Assembly (NCBI GenBank): GCA_026391655.1
Contig: JAPLDR010000022.1
Span: forward strand, 1 to 64,000
Direction: 5' to 3'
Origin: Bacteroidia bacterium
GTDB taxonomy: Bacteria > Bacteroidota > Bacteroidia > Bacteroidales > Prolixibacteraceae
DNA length: 64,000 nucleotides
Part shown: positions 1 to 9,955 of the stretch, piece after piece
How the letters are laid out: every line of letters starts with the position of its first letter
Numbering within the stretch: the first letter of the stretch is position 1
Translations under genes and position numbers: made by a program
The notes under the pieces: model-generated
Databases searched by the model: none
Told to the model about the DNA's origin: nothing
What the model saw: the letters and a program-made list of their open reading frames with translations, nothing else

Positions 1-226
1 AAACCAATAATAAGCTCAATATTTAATGGAATATTAGCCAATATGGCTCCATTTTAGTGAATTAATAAAATCTAAAGCAAAATTTAGAAACAAAAATTGA
101 TTAAACGAAAAGAATTGCCAATTGGCTTTTGATACAGCCTCTGAATTATTGTAGAAACTTGCACACCATCAAAATGATTACCGCGTAGCGGTTAAACTAT
201 TCAAAAACAAAATGAACTACCTCCAT
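1..226. other. AT-rich window edge, no gene
   Basis: Downstream of the rhamnosidase-type gene on the minus strand. I see no open frame, no T-tailed hairpin and no RNA gene here. The only structure is a small hairpin word at 180-192, listed separately. Confidence 0.5.
180..192. repeat. Small hairpin word ACCGC-GTA-GCGGT
   Basis: A 5-bp inverted repeat with a 3-nt loop. Its reverse complement shares the core CCGCTACGCGG with two copies near 56115 and 56166. It lies just past the stop of the minus-strand glycoside hydrolase. There is no T-run, so it is not an obvious terminator. A dispersed intergenic repeat is the likeliest reading. Confidence 0.4.
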
Positions 227-3200
227 CTATTTAATATTCTGAATATTGATCATCCTGATTTTTACCGGACCGAGCAAACCTGATTCACGAAGATACCTTT
301 CGGCGGTGGAGTCGCTGAATTTGTTGATATTGGTTTTGGTTAGCCGTTGGTTTTCGGGCAGCTTACTGTCGCCAATCAGTCGGTTGGGCCATAAATTCAC
401 AACTTCCACCTCCAGATCGTTGCTCCCGGTTTTGACAAATGGACTAATATCGAACCAGAAAGGCGCACTCCAGATCACCTGCATCTGATGTCCGTTTATT
501 TTCACCGAAGCCATTTCCTGAACATTGCCCAAATCAAGAATCAACAATTTGTCTTTGATATCTTTAGCCGCTAATGAAAACGACTTCAAATACCTGGCAG
601 TTCCTGAGTAGTATTTAATACCTGGTTCGCCAAATTTAATCCAGGATTTTAGTTCATTAATTTCTACCTTTTCCGGCGCACCCCATTTCGGATCAAAGTG
701 CAAATCCCATTGCCATGAAAGTATGATTTCTGCCAATGATTTTGGAGCATTGACAACCTCCTGACGGCCATCTGACCATGTCAGGGTGTATTTTCCAGGC
801 TCATAAGTAGCTATAACATTCTTTTCGCGTTGTTTATACAGATCGAGAAAAGGAGTTTCCCTGGTTTCGAACTGGTTGCCCGGAAACCAGTTTTTCCCGT
901 CTTTCTGAATTGCAGTAATATGCTTTTGCGCCTGAGTATCTTTGAAAATCACAAATACCGAACCTTCGGGTTCAAGGTGAAGTGGAAGGATGGTTTGTCC
1001 GTTTTCTTCGCGGTAGGTTAATATTTCCTTTTTTTCACCAGTTTTAGGATTCCATAGTTGTGGAACCTTCCCACTCACCCTGAAAGTGCATTCAACCTGT
1101 TCGTACCTGTCGGGCAGATTGGTCAGGTACCTGAACTCGAAATCGTTGATTCCTTTGCGTGCAAAACGGTTGGCAACGAAATATATTTCCTCAGTATTGG
1201 TCGTGCGGTGAATGTAATCGAGTGCTGTTTTGTCCTGGTTGCTTTTGAATCCAAAATCTGGTTTGACCTTCATTCCGGCAAGCACTTTATTGATATTTTG
1301 CCCCCAAATGACACGCCCTTTACCTACTTTATTTTCGGTGATAATCTTTCCATCCATTTTGCCCCACAGGCGATCAGTAATTGCTTTTAGTTCGCGGTCG
1401 CTCTCCGGAAATCCGGTTAAACCGGTTGCTTTTTCAGGACGTGGCGAAATTACCGTCATCCCCGTATTCACAAGCAATTCAACTTTTTTCAGCACATTCA
1501 AATCGATCGCTTTTTCCGGAGCGAGCATCATTACCCGGTAACTCATTCCGTCGGGTAAAACAATTTTTTCGCCGTCGAAAGAAACGCGGTTCAGAATAAT
1601 TTCCTTGGAACATTTATCCCAGTCGTAACCAAAATTCAATTCCGGGAAATCTTCCTTCAGAAATACAAAATTGGGAACATCATCGCCATAATAATACAGC
1701 ACATCGGCTGTAAATATACCTTGCTGAAGCATAAACATGCAACGATCGAGATAACTGATAAAATCTTTCGATTGTTTCCACCAGGTGACGTTCGGATTCA
1801 GGTGTGTTCCGGCAAAATATTCATTTCCGGGAAGTCCGAACTCTTTAGGCGAGGAGGTAAATGTATGCCAAACAATGCGGTTGATGCCGGAACAAAAAAC
1901 ACGATCGATATTACCTTTCAGATCTTTTGGTGAGCGTTCCCACTGCGGACCAATACTTGTAGGCCCTTCGGCTGCTACAAAACGTTTGCCGTTGGTATGC
2001 GCAACACAGGCACTTTGTTTGACTGAAAGCCGCTCATCGTCTTTGATCCGGTGTGTGTTGGCCACTGCCCAAAATTCGCCTTGTGGAAAATCACTGATTC
2101 CCATCACTTTCAATGCATCAACCGGTGCAGAATGTGGCCCACCCGATTCGGGATGAATACCCATGCCGTACTTATGTGCCAGATTGTAAAATAGTTGATA
2201 GTGGTATTCTGCCACACAATCGCCCACGGTTTTGCGGAAATCGTGAAGAAACCGGTTAGATTCATCGCGGTTTTCAACTATTCGCCCAGCCAAAACAGGC
2301 ATATATTTTTGAAGATCATATCCTCTGAATTTCCTGAATTCTTCGGGGAAACTATCGGTCCAGCTTACGAGATCCATCTCCCAACTGTCGGTTTGCAGAA
2401 ATTTCACACTCTTACCAACCGATTGAGCCGCTTCTATGAGTGGAATAATCACAGTATTGCTGAAAAGTTCAAAGGCTTTCGGGCTCAGATGGTCGACCGA
2501 TAAACCTTCCCAGCCGTCGCTGTTGGTTGAGGTGCGTGCTCCTGTGCAGGTATATCCGTAACGAATGATTGTCCAGTTTCCTTCCGGAGCAAGCCATTCC
2601 AATTTTCCATTTTGATATTTTCCGGTAAGGTCAATAATTTCATCTTTTCGGATGGCTAAATCGCTGCTTTCTCCGGGATAATCGTCCCTCAAGTCGTGGA
2701 GTGGATAAACCCCTTTCCATCCAACATCTTCATTAAAGGATTTTTTCTTCCAGTTTTGGATGGCCTTATTTTGAACCGGCGCCCCCTCTTTTTTTGGTAT
2801 CGCCTGTACCAACACATCCTGATACATTAATTTTTTCTCTGGTTGAGGTAATTCCATGCTGATTTTTGTTCCACCCGTAACATCGACTTCCGACCAAACA
2901 ATTTTTTTCATAGCAAATTCAGGAGTGATCGATGGACCACCTGGATTCCAGCCACTCTGTACGTTCACACTTAGTTCAATGCCAACGCGATCAGCTTCTT
3001 TTACCGCATGTTTGTAAAGCTCCATCCATCCGGGGCTCATAAAAACGGGTCCGGCAGGCGTTTTTCGGGCTACCTGATAGTTCGAACTTCCGGCATCGAC
3101 GAGGGAAGCTCCTCCGTAACCTTTTGCTTTCATTTCTTCGAGATCGCGCGTAATAGATTCCTTAGTCGCCATACTATTGAGCCACCACCAATAACATCGC

Positions 3201-3349
3201 AGACAAGATTCCGAAGGTGGATTTTGGAAACCATTTTCCAATTGCATAAACCCTATTGAATGATCGGTTTGCAGGGAATAATTGTGTGTTTGCCCTGAAA
3301 CCATTAAACTGCTGACAAGGACAGAAAAAATAGCAAGTAGTTTTAACAT
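227..3349 (-). CDS. GH106-type glycoside hydrolase (putative alpha-L-rhamnosidase)
   Basis: 1040 aa. Residues 1-19 form a signal peptide ending near MVSG/Q, so the enzyme is exported. The mature start has the GH106-like signature FQNPPS followed by YWWWLN and a TRDLEEMKAKGYGG segment, as in Bacteroidota proteins of the Glyco_hydro_106 family. The middle part contains the (beta/alpha)-barrel-type region with DSWEMD and GGPHSAP. The C-terminal 120 residues resemble a GH2-like sugar-binding beta-sandwich (LGNVQEMASVKING, NLWPNRLIGD). By family it should remove terminal L-rhamnose from pectic or other plant or microbial glycans. It follows SusD on the same strand but beyond a terminator-like hairpin, so it may be expressed at a lower level than SusCD. 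The rhamnose specificity is inferred from family resemblance; other alpha-linked deoxysugars are possible. Confidence 0.75.
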   Translation of the reverse strand: MLKLLAIFSVLVSSLMVSGQTHNYSLQTDHSIGFMQLENGFQNPPSESCLRCYWWWLNSMATKESITRDLEEMKAKGYGGASLVDAGSSNYQVARKTPAGPVFMSPGWMELYKHAVKEADRVGIELSVNVQSGWNPGGPSITPEFAMKKIVWSEVDVTGGTKISMELPQPEKKLMYQDVLVQAIPKKEGAPVQNKAIQNWKKKSFNEDVGWKGVYPLHDLRDDYPGESSDLAIRKDEIIDLTGKYQNGKLEWLAPEGNWTIIRYGYTCTGARTSTNSDGWEGLSVDHLSPKAFELFSNTVIIPLIEAAQSVGKSVKFLQTDSWEMDLVSWTDSFPEEFRKFRGYDLQKYMPVLAGRIVENRDESNRFLHDFRKTVGDCVAEYHYQLFYNLAHKYGMGIHPESGGPHSAPVDALKVMGISDFPQGEFWAVANTHRIKDDERLSVKQSACVAHTNGKRFVAAEGPTSIGPQWERSPKDLKGNIDRVFCSGINRIVWHTFTSSPKEFGLPGNEYFAGTHLNPNVTWWKQSKDFISYLDRCMFMLQQGIFTADVLYYYGDDVPNFVFLKEDFPELNFGYDWDKCSKEIILNRVSFDGEKIVLPDGMSYRVMMLAPEKAIDLNVLKKVELLVNTGMTVISPRPEKATGLTGFPESDRELKAITDRLWGKMDGKIITENKVGKGRVIWGQNINKVLAGMKVKPDFGFKSNQDKTALDYIHRTTNTEEIYFVANRFARKGINDFEFRYLTNLPDRYEQVECTFRVSGKVPQLWNPKTGEKKEILTYREENGQTILPLHLEPEGSVFVIFKDTQAQKHITAIQKDGKNWFPGNQFETRETPFLDLYKQREKNVIATYEPGKYTLTWSDGRQEVVNAPKSLAEIILSWQWDLHFDPKWGAPEKVEINELKSWIKFGEPGIKYYSGTARYLKSFSLAAKDIKDKLLILDLGNVQEMASVKINGHQMQVIWSAPFWFDISPFVKTGSNDLEVEVVNLWPNRLIGDSKLPENQRLTKTNINKFSDSTAERYLRESGLLGPVKIRMINIQNIK

Positions 3350-3391
3350 ATTGGCTTATATTTAATTTCAAAAATAGGGAAACATACGTTG

Positions 3392-3430
3392 AAAAAAACA
3401 GGGACAGCCTTATTTAAAGATGTCCCTGTT
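3392..3430 (-). terminator. Rho-independent terminator after susD
   Basis: Read on the minus strand there is a perfect 10-bp stem, AACAGGGACA with TGTCCCTGTT (3421-3430 and 3397-3406), a 14-nt loop, and a U-run from the A-tract at 3392-3396. It lies 25 nt past the SusD stop and 43 nt before the GH106 start. Confidence 0.8.
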
Positions 3431-3454
3431 AATTAGTTCAAAGAAAAGAATTAT

Positions 3455-5242
3455 TTATCGTGTCCAACCTGGATTTTGATCCAATTTTTGATCCTTATTG
3501 GTATCGATAACGGTTTGCGGAATCGGCCACAAGTTGTAGCTAAAGGTCAGGGTCGCTGCTGCTTCCGGCCAGTAAGCATACTTTTTAATGCGGTCAACAG
3601 CAATCGTTCCACCCATACGAAGCAAAGTATTCCAGCGACATTCTTCGTAAACCAGTTCACGCGTGCGTTCGTCCAGAATTGTATTGAAATTGTCATCCAT
3701 ATCCGCTGCAGTTACCAGATAGGTGCATTGAGCGCGGCTTCTGAGTAAGTTGATATCAGCTGCCGCACCAGTTTTGTCGCCGCTACGTTGTTTGGCTTCA
3801 GCACGTAAAAGAATTGTTTCGGGAAGACGGATAAAATAATCATCGCGGAAGAGGTTACTCAGGTTTTCTCCATCAACCAGTCCTGTATATTTGTCAGTCG
3901 CAATTTTACATGAGATTGGGAAACACAAACTTTTGTTGTTGGTATTGGTAGTTGCATCCGTACTTCCATTGTACATTTCGCTCCACGGAACAACTTTTTT
4001 GAAATAGGCTGATGCAGCTACATTTCCTTTAAACCTTCTACGCAATACAATATCAGAATTTCGCATATCTGTACCCCATTTGTCAGTATAAACACCATCA
4101 CGGGTATACATTGTCGGCATTAATTGTATGATACCACGTCCGCCCACATCTTCAAGCGTTCCGGTCATATGATTTTTGACTCCATCACGGAAATCGGCAC
4201 CAAAGGTTCGTGAATAAGGCAGTTTAGAACGTTTATCTTCAGCTTTATAGGCAGCATAGTCGATTTGAATGGCCCAGATACATTCGGTATTTCCATCCTG
4301 ATAGTTTACATTGCCTTCCTGAAACATATCCCAGTAATAATTTGTAGTCTGCATTACCGTGTCAACCGGACTGGCTGAACTTCCACCCTGATAAACATTA
4401 ACACCAATTGATAATGAACTTTTTCTCGTACCAAAACGAGTATTGATCAGCTTAAAGGTAGTGCCATCAATTATTTTACTTGCAAAACTAATCGATTTGG
4501 CGAATGCAGCAGTAGCTTCAGCTGCCTTGCCATCAGCTGCCAATTGAGTCCCCATGGCCAGGTAGGTTTCGCTAAGATTGTGCTGAGCGGCACCTTTTAC
4601 CAATCGGCCGCCAATGGTCGTGGTTTCCGGAAGGTCGGCTTCGATAGCTTCGAGTTCGGTAATCGCAAACTGATAGGTTTCAACACGGGTCGCACGCTTA
4701 TAATCATACTTTGGAGTTGTAGAGATATCGGTAACAATTGGCACTCCTCCAAAAAGTTCAGCCAGGTTGCGGTATGCAAAGGCGCGGAAAAACCTTGCCT
4801 GAGCAACAGCATAAGCTTTTTCGGAAGCTGACGACCATGAAATCTGAGGCAACTCAGAAGCATGTAACGCAAGGTTGGCACGCGAAATCACATAGTACCA
4901 TGTCGTATAGTTTTCGTAGAAGTAACTGTTATCCGGATTGATAGTACCATAATTATTAAAGGTATTTCCTCTACGTATACTTGCTACATCAAACATATCA
5001 GTACCATTGCCCCTGAAGGCAAAGATCCAGCCCGTTTCATCCGGATTTGCCCATAAATTGCGCAAATGTGAGTAGATTGAAACCAATACCTGATCTACCT
5101 GCGCTGAGGTTGAGAAAGCGTTGTCGACAGTATAAAATGTTTGGGGTTTTTCTTTCAGAAAAGCTTCATCCGATTCGCAGCTCACCATGCTCACCAGGAA
5201 TAACAGCATCCAGATGCCGGCTATATATTTTATCTTTTTCAT
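3455..5242 (-). CDS. RagB/SusD family outer-membrane glycan-binding lipoprotein
   Basis: 595 aa. Residues 1-21 are a lipoprotein signal with lipobox SMVSC; Cys22 is followed by acidic ESDE, as in surface-exposed Bacteroidota lipoproteins. The body has the SusD-like N-terminal TPR region (YYVISRANLALH, AQARFFRAFAYRNLAELFGGVPIV) and the usual C-terminal ending with DERTRELVYEECRW and LWPIPQTVID. SusD proteins cap the SusC barrel and capture oligosaccharides at the cell surface. The gene follows susC by 23 nt and almost certainly shares its transcript, which ends at the hairpin at 3392-3430. The ligand cannot be read from the sequence; the neighbouring GH106-type enzyme suggests a rhamnose-containing glycan. 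Confidence 0.95.
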   Translation of the reverse strand: MKKIKYIAGIWMLLFLVSMVSCESDEAFLKEKPQTFYTVDNAFSTSAQVDQVLVSIYSHLRNLWANPDETGWIFAFRGNGTDMFDVASIRRGNTFNNYGTINPDNSYFYENYTTWYYVISRANLALHASELPQISWSSASEKAYAVAQARFFRAFAYRNLAELFGGVPIVTDISTTPKYDYKRATRVETYQFAITELEAIEADLPETTTIGGRLVKGAAQHNLSETYLAMGTQLAADGKAAEATAAFAKSISFASKIIDGTTFKLINTRFGTRKSSLSIGVNVYQGGSSASPVDTVMQTTNYYWDMFQEGNVNYQDGNTECIWAIQIDYAAYKAEDKRSKLPYSRTFGADFRDGVKNHMTGTLEDVGGRGIIQLMPTMYTRDGVYTDKWGTDMRNSDIVLRRRFKGNVAASAYFKKVVPWSEMYNGSTDATTNTNNKSLCFPISCKIATDKYTGLVDGENLSNLFRDDYFIRLPETILLRAEAKQRSGDKTGAAADINLLRSRAQCTYLVTAADMDDNFNTILDERTRELVYEECRWNTLLRMGGTIAVDRIKKYAYWPEAAATLTFSYNLWPIPQTVIDTNKDQKLDQNPGWTR

Positions 5243-5265
5243 ATCTATTTCGTTTTAAGTAATGA

Positions 5266-8200
5266 TTAGAAACTAATATTTGCACCAATTGAATAGGTTG
5301 AAGGAACCGGGAAGGTATTTTCACGGACTGGAGTACCCATTTCCGGGTCGCCACCGAACCAGTTGGTGAAGGTTGCCAGGTTTTTTGCACTAACGAAGAC
5401 TTTTAATGAATTAATGTTAGCCGTCTTAACCCAAGGCTGATTAAATGTGTACGACAGTGAAACGTCCTGCACTCTTACAAATCCTCGTGATTGCAGTGCC
5501 AGATAACGACCATCACCCGTAAAATAGGCAGAAGGATAAACATTACTCTTGTTATCAGTTGTCCAGTAGGGTTTCGAAGTCATATTATCGTTAAAACGGC
5601 CTGTTCCTGAAGTCATATACGCAGCGGTGTTACTTTTCAGAAAGTAGTTGTTTCCGCCGAATGAACCCGTGACCATCGCATAAAGCTCGAAATTCTTATA
5701 ACTAACACTATTACTCATATTGAGCCTGAAGTTTTCCTTGTTATAGCCCAGAATTTTACGGTCGGCCGCTGTGATTCCGGCAACTCCGTCGATGTCCTTG
5801 TATTTAGGTGCTCCCGGAGCAGCACCTGTCAATGCAATATAATCGACATCTGCAACCTGAACAATCCCATCCTGTTGGTAACCATATATGGCACCAAGAG
5901 ATTTTCCAATGAATAAAGAGTTCGCAATATCATCATCTTCTTTCCCATCACCATTCTTATCTTCACCATAAAGATGCACCAACTTATTGTTGTTTTTCCA
6001 GTAGGTTACAGAAGTAGTCCAACTCAGATCTTTGGTTTTCACATTTACTGATCTTAAGGTTAGTTCAACACCTGAATTATTCACCTGCCCCATTGAAGCC
6101 AGGATAGTTTTAAATCCGGCCATTACAGGAATATTCCGTGTGAAAATCTGATTAGTTGTTTGTGAATAATAGATATCCACATCGGCAAAAAGACGGTTGC
6201 TTAACCAGGCTGATTCGAAACCGGTATTCCATGTTGCAGTTGATTCCCAACCAAGGTCAGAGTTACCTAGTGCATTCTGGAACAGACCGTATTTGATTAT
6301 TCCCTGAGCGTTAGCGAATTCATAGCGGATATCGCCTGAAGTACCATTGGCAATTGTTGACAATGTAGCATAAGGTCCAATACCCTGATTCCCGTTTTGA
6401 CCCCATGACAGTTTAAGTTTCAAATTATTAAGCGGTTTGAAACTTTTCATGAATTCTTCATTTGTGATTTTCCATGCACCGCCGAAAGCTGCAAAATCGG
6501 CCCACTTGTTATTTGCACCAAATACCGATGCCCCATCACGACGATAGGAGGAAGTAAAGAAGTATTTATCGTTGAATGAATAACTTAAACGCCCCAGGTA
6601 ACCAATATTGGCACGTTCGTCGATGTTCATATTAACTTTTTGTACGGTTGCCTTAGCAAGCCCCCACATCCCAAGCGTGGTATTTCCGTTGGAAGCAAAA
6701 TCCGATCCGGTTGAATTGACCTGCTCGTAACGACGATAATCCCGTGTTGCAACTAAAGTTGCTTCGATGCTGTGCTTTTTAAACGTGTTTTTATAATTCA
6801 GGATATTATCGAACACATAACTATATGTTTTGTTATTGTCGACATTACCATTGGCACTCGACAAAAAACCAACAACAGTTGCCGGATCGTATCTTACCAG
6901 ACCCTCACCCTCTTTAACGTAGTAGTTTTCGTTCGTGAAATTTCCGGATTGATTTTGATCCAGGTTCGTCAAAACATTCATCCTGAAATTTAATCCTTTC
7001 ACCCATGGTACATCTACAACAGCATAGGCATTCAGCCGGAAATTGTTGCGGATGTCCTTGTTGTTGCGCGTTCCATCCTGAACTCCCCATAATGGGTTCA
7101 TAAGCGATTGGGTATAAGGATATTTTTCCAGGTTATTCATAGCGTCGCGGTACATAACGCCATAAGGAGACATGGTTTGGGCAGCGCCAATATCAGCGGC
7201 AAAACCCGAATAATCTCTTCGTGAATAATTGGCATCTATACCGATTTTCAACCAGCTCGTAATTGTTGTATTTACTTTACCCAAAATCGAAATGCGGTTA
7301 AAATCGTCACCCATTATAATTCCTTTATTGTTGTTGTATGATGAAGACAGATAATAATTTACATTTTGGGTAGCGCCAGAAACTGCAATCTGATAGTCCT
7401 GAATCACGCCGGTACGGGTTACCTGATCGAGCCAATTAGTTTCGGCTCCGGCAGCCAGATTGGCCAATTCACCGGTTTTCATCCAGTTGGTCGCTCCATC
7501 TGCATATTTATTTCGGGCATTTACCACGGTTATCCATTCAGCACCTTTCATCATCACAGGTTGATTTTGCCAGGTTTGAACCCCGGCAGAGGTATTGAAT
7601 GTGATAATAGGTTTACCAATTTTACCTTTTTTGGTTGTGATCGCGATAACACCATTGGCCGAACGTGAACCATAAGCGGCAGAAGAAACCGCATCTTTCA
7701 GAATGTCGAAACTGGCAATATCATTTGGATTGATATCGCCTAAACTTCCGAGATAAACGACTCCGTCTAATACGATCAAAGGTTCATTTGATCCGCTGAT
7801 TGAATTTTGACCACGAATATCCATGGACGGTTGTCCTCCCGCACTGTTGGTGGCACCGATACTCAAACCAGCAATATTTCCTTTTAATGACTCCAGTAAA
7901 TTGAGGTTCGGAGCCAGTGAAACCGGAGAGTTTTCCATTTTCAATGAACTGACAGAACCTGTATAATCCTGTCGTTTGGCTGTTCCGTAACCGATTACGA
8001 TCACTTCATCTATGGCCAGTTTATCTTCTTCCAGTACAACATTTATTATCGGTTTCCCTTGAACCGATATTAGCTGCGATTTCATTCCTACAAACGAAAA
8101 CTGCAACGTCGAATTGTCAGGAATACTGGACAATGTGTAATTCCCATCGTTATCAGTAATCGTTCCATTGGTGGTTCCGGTTACAACAACTGACACTCCG

Positions 8201-8640
8201 GGAAGTGAACCCCCGGATTGATCAGTGACTTTGCCGGTAATTTTTCGACCTTGTTGCATAACTACTTCCGGATCTGCCGCGCCTTTTTGTTTTACAACTA
8301 CATATCGGTCGATTATTTTATATTCCAGGCCGGTTTTTGCCAATGCCTGATCGAGGATATCGGTAACAAGGGCATCTTTTATTTCAATTGATACGGATTC
8401 TTTTGATTTTACTTCCTCTTTTTTAAAGTAAAAATAAAATTCACTTTGATCCTCGATTTGCCTGAAAATATCGATCAAAGAGGAGTTATGAGCAGACAGA
8501 TTTAGCCTGGTGTTCTGTGAGTAAGTTGAGGCACTCATAGCCACCAAGCTTCCAAACAACAGAATTACAGTTAGTTTCATAATTCGAAAGGTTTTTGTCC
8601 AAGACCGTTCATGGCCGAGGGTAATTCGATACAATTTCAT
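5266..8640 (-). CDS. SusC/RagA family TonB-dependent transporter with STN domain
   Basis: 1124 aa. The order is: cytoplasmic lead and signal peptide (MKLTVILLFGSLVAMSAST, residues about 21-42); STN/secretin domain about 45-120 (SSLIDIFRQIEDQSEFYFYF); CarboxypepD_reg-like domain about 132-210 (GKVTDQSGGSLPGVSVVV); TonB box and plug about 215-340 (DEVIVIGYGTAKRQ); and a 22-strand barrel ending in the aromatic F. The STN domain is the part that talks to a FecR anti-sigma factor, and the gene is preceded by fecR and an ECF sigma gene on the same strand, so trans-envelope signalling on substrate binding is expected. The long start at 8640 is kept because this N-terminal lead (about 20 residues before the hydrophobic core) is usual in the family. 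Confidence 0.95.
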   Translation of the reverse strand: MKLYRITLGHERSWTKTFRIMKLTVILLFGSLVAMSASTYSQNTRLNLSAHNSSLIDIFRQIEDQSEFYFYFKKEEVKSKESVSIEIKDALVTDILDQALAKTGLEYKIIDRYVVVKQKGAADPEVVMQQGRKITGKVTDQSGGSLPGVSVVVTGTTNGTITDNDGNYTLSSIPDNSTLQFSFVGMKSQLISVQGKPIINVVLEEDKLAIDEVIVIGYGTAKRQDYTGSVSSLKMENSPVSLAPNLNLLESLKGNIAGLSIGATNSAGGQPSMDIRGQNSISGSNEPLIVLDGVVYLGSLGDINPNDIASFDILKDAVSSAAYGSRSANGVIAITTKKGKIGKPIITFNTSAGVQTWQNQPVMMKGAEWITVVNARNKYADGATNWMKTGELANLAAGAETNWLDQVTRTGVIQDYQIAVSGATQNVNYYLSSSYNNNKGIIMGDDFNRISILGKVNTTITSWLKIGIDANYSRRDYSGFAADIGAAQTMSPYGVMYRDAMNNLEKYPYTQSLMNPLWGVQDGTRNNKDIRNNFRLNAYAVVDVPWVKGLNFRMNVLTNLDQNQSGNFTNENYYVKEGEGLVRYDPATVVGFLSSANGNVDNNKTYSYVFDNILNYKNTFKKHSIEATLVATRDYRRYEQVNSTGSDFASNGNTTLGMWGLAKATVQKVNMNIDERANIGYLGRLSYSFNDKYFFTSSYRRDGASVFGANNKWADFAAFGGAWKITNEEFMKSFKPLNNLKLKLSWGQNGNQGIGPYATLSTIANGTSGDIRYEFANAQGIIKYGLFQNALGNSDLGWESTATWNTGFESAWLSNRLFADVDIYYSQTTNQIFTRNIPVMAGFKTILASMGQVNNSGVELTLRSVNVKTKDLSWTTSVTYWKNNNKLVHLYGEDKNGDGKEDDDIANSLFIGKSLGAIYGYQQDGIVQVADVDYIALTGAAPGAPKYKDIDGVAGITAADRKILGYNKENFRLNMSNSVSYKNFELYAMVTGSFGGNNYFLKSNTAAYMTSGTGRFNDNMTSKPYWTTDNKSNVYPSAYFTGDGRYLALQSRGFVRVQDVSLSYTFNQPWVKTANINSLKVFVSAKNLATFTNWFGGDPEMGTPVRENTFPVPSTYSIGANISF

Positions 8641-8758
8641 AAATTTGAATGATTTAAATTTAACATTAAAGGTTTGTTTGAATCGATTAATGCGGTGGGG
8701 ATGGTACGAACATCTTCGCCGCTTTTTTTTGCTTTTAATCCATCATAGGCAGTCTCGT

Positions 8759-9757
8759 TTAAGTTCTTTTATAAATGGTTATTTTATCTTTCCCGCTTGC
8801 ATTCACCTGATGCTTGAATCTGATTGGGGAAAGCAGTTCCAATGCCTGCATAATTTGGTCAACCGGCTTATTTTTTAGGATAGTTCCTGTAAACCGGCGC
8901 GATTTCAGATGCTCATCGGCAAAGTAGATTTCTACGTTGAACCAACGCTCAAGTTTAGAGGCAATCTGATCTAAAGGTTCGTCATCGAAGTATATTTTGC
9001 CTGCTATCCAGGCTGAATAAAAACAGGTTTTCACATTTTGGATGGCTATGTTGGTTTCGGTTTTGTTTTTTATGACCATCTGTCCGGGGTTCAACCGGGC
9101 AATGCATATTCCTGCACTGTTCTGAACCGTAACTTTGCCTTCAACCAAAGTAACAGAAGTTGCTGCATCTTCCGGGTAAGCCGAGATATTGAACGAAGTT
9201 CCGAGTACTACAACCTTCATATCGGCAGTATTTACAGTAAAAGGTTTGTCGGGCATTTTGGACACTTCGAAATAGGCCTCCCCATCGACCGAAATGGACC
9301 TGCTGTTTTCTGCAAATCTTTCGGGATAACGCAGGGTTGTGCCGGAATTTAACCAGATTTTTGTGCCGTCACTGAGTGTGAGTTGGCTCATCTGTCCAAA
9401 CGGAACCGTGATCTCTGAATAGCGAATTTCTTTATCTGCTGTTAAATAAGGTTTTAGCAGATTCCCTGCAATAAAGGCAGCAACAACAATCGCAGCATAT
9501 TTCATCGCTACTTGTACCCATCGTAACTGATGAATCCTGATTCCTTTTATAACCTTTGGCCACGATTTCACCCTTTCGTGAGTAGAAATTGATCCGGTTT
9601 TAACCAGTTTTTCATGTATTTGTTGTACTTTTTCAAATTCAAGCAAATTATCGTTGTCTGACATGATTTGGTTGAATTCAACTTCTTCCTCATGATTTAG
9701 TTCCCCGTGTAATTTAGCGGCTATTTTCTCCCAGTGAGAATCGTGATTTTCGATCAT
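8759..9757 (-). CDS. FecR family anti-sigma factor
   Basis: 332 aa. An N-terminal cytoplasmic sigma-binding region is followed by one membrane helix near residues 83-100, a periplasmic FecR domain about 115-215 (TVPFGQMSQLTLSDGTKIWLNSGTTLRYP, shown here only as a family hallmark around WLNSGT) and a C-terminal DUF4974-type domain about 255-325 (KIYFDDEPLDQIASKLERW). It should hold the ECF sigma factor encoded 200 nt upstream and release it when the SusC STN domain signals. The gene lies between the sigma gene and susC, all on the minus strand, which is the standard order for such loci. Confidence 0.93.
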   Translation of the reverse strand: MIENHDSHWEKIAAKLHGELNHEEEVEFNQIMSDNDNLLEFEKVQQIHEKLVKTGSISTHERVKSWPKVIKGIRIHQLRWVQVAMKYAAIVVAAFIAGNLLKPYLTADKEIRYSEITVPFGQMSQLTLSDGTKIWLNSGTTLRYPERFAENSRSISVDGEAYFEVSKMPDKPFTVNTADMKVVVLGTSFNISAYPEDAATSVTLVEGKVTVQNSAGICIARLNPGQMVIKNKTETNIAIQNVKTCFYSAWIAGKIYFDDEPLDQIASKLERWFNVEIYFADEHLKSRRFTGTILKNKPVDQIMQALELLSPIRFKHQVNASGKDKITIYKRT

Positions 9758-9891
9758 TTTTTGTATTTGTTTCTACTTTGTATGACGTAATAGTGTTTCT
9801 GAAGGGTGACAGGAGGGAGAAAAAAATGAAAAATTGACAATTGACTTCGTCGAACTTCGTTTCGGCAATTCGACAATGTTTTATGGAACCG

Positions 9892-9950
9892 ACTTGCGAT
9901 CTGGAGCACGTTCTGGCCAGTTGCTAATCGCAAATTGTCCGCCGCTCTTT
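9892..9950. repeat. Degenerate intergenic repeat (TTGCGAT...ATCGCAA)
   Basis: In the sigma/fecR gap. TTGCGAT (9894-9900) is repeated inverted as ATCGCAA (9927-9933), with CTGG/CCAG words between. The same vocabulary recurs in four other intergenic gaps of this window (16.4, 38.5, 53.2 and 54.0 kb). Confidence 0.4.
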
Positions 9951-9955
9951 ACAGG

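Noticed and set aside
4597-4881. 94-aa minus frame inside susD
   Set aside because: Shifted frame within a clear SusD coding region.
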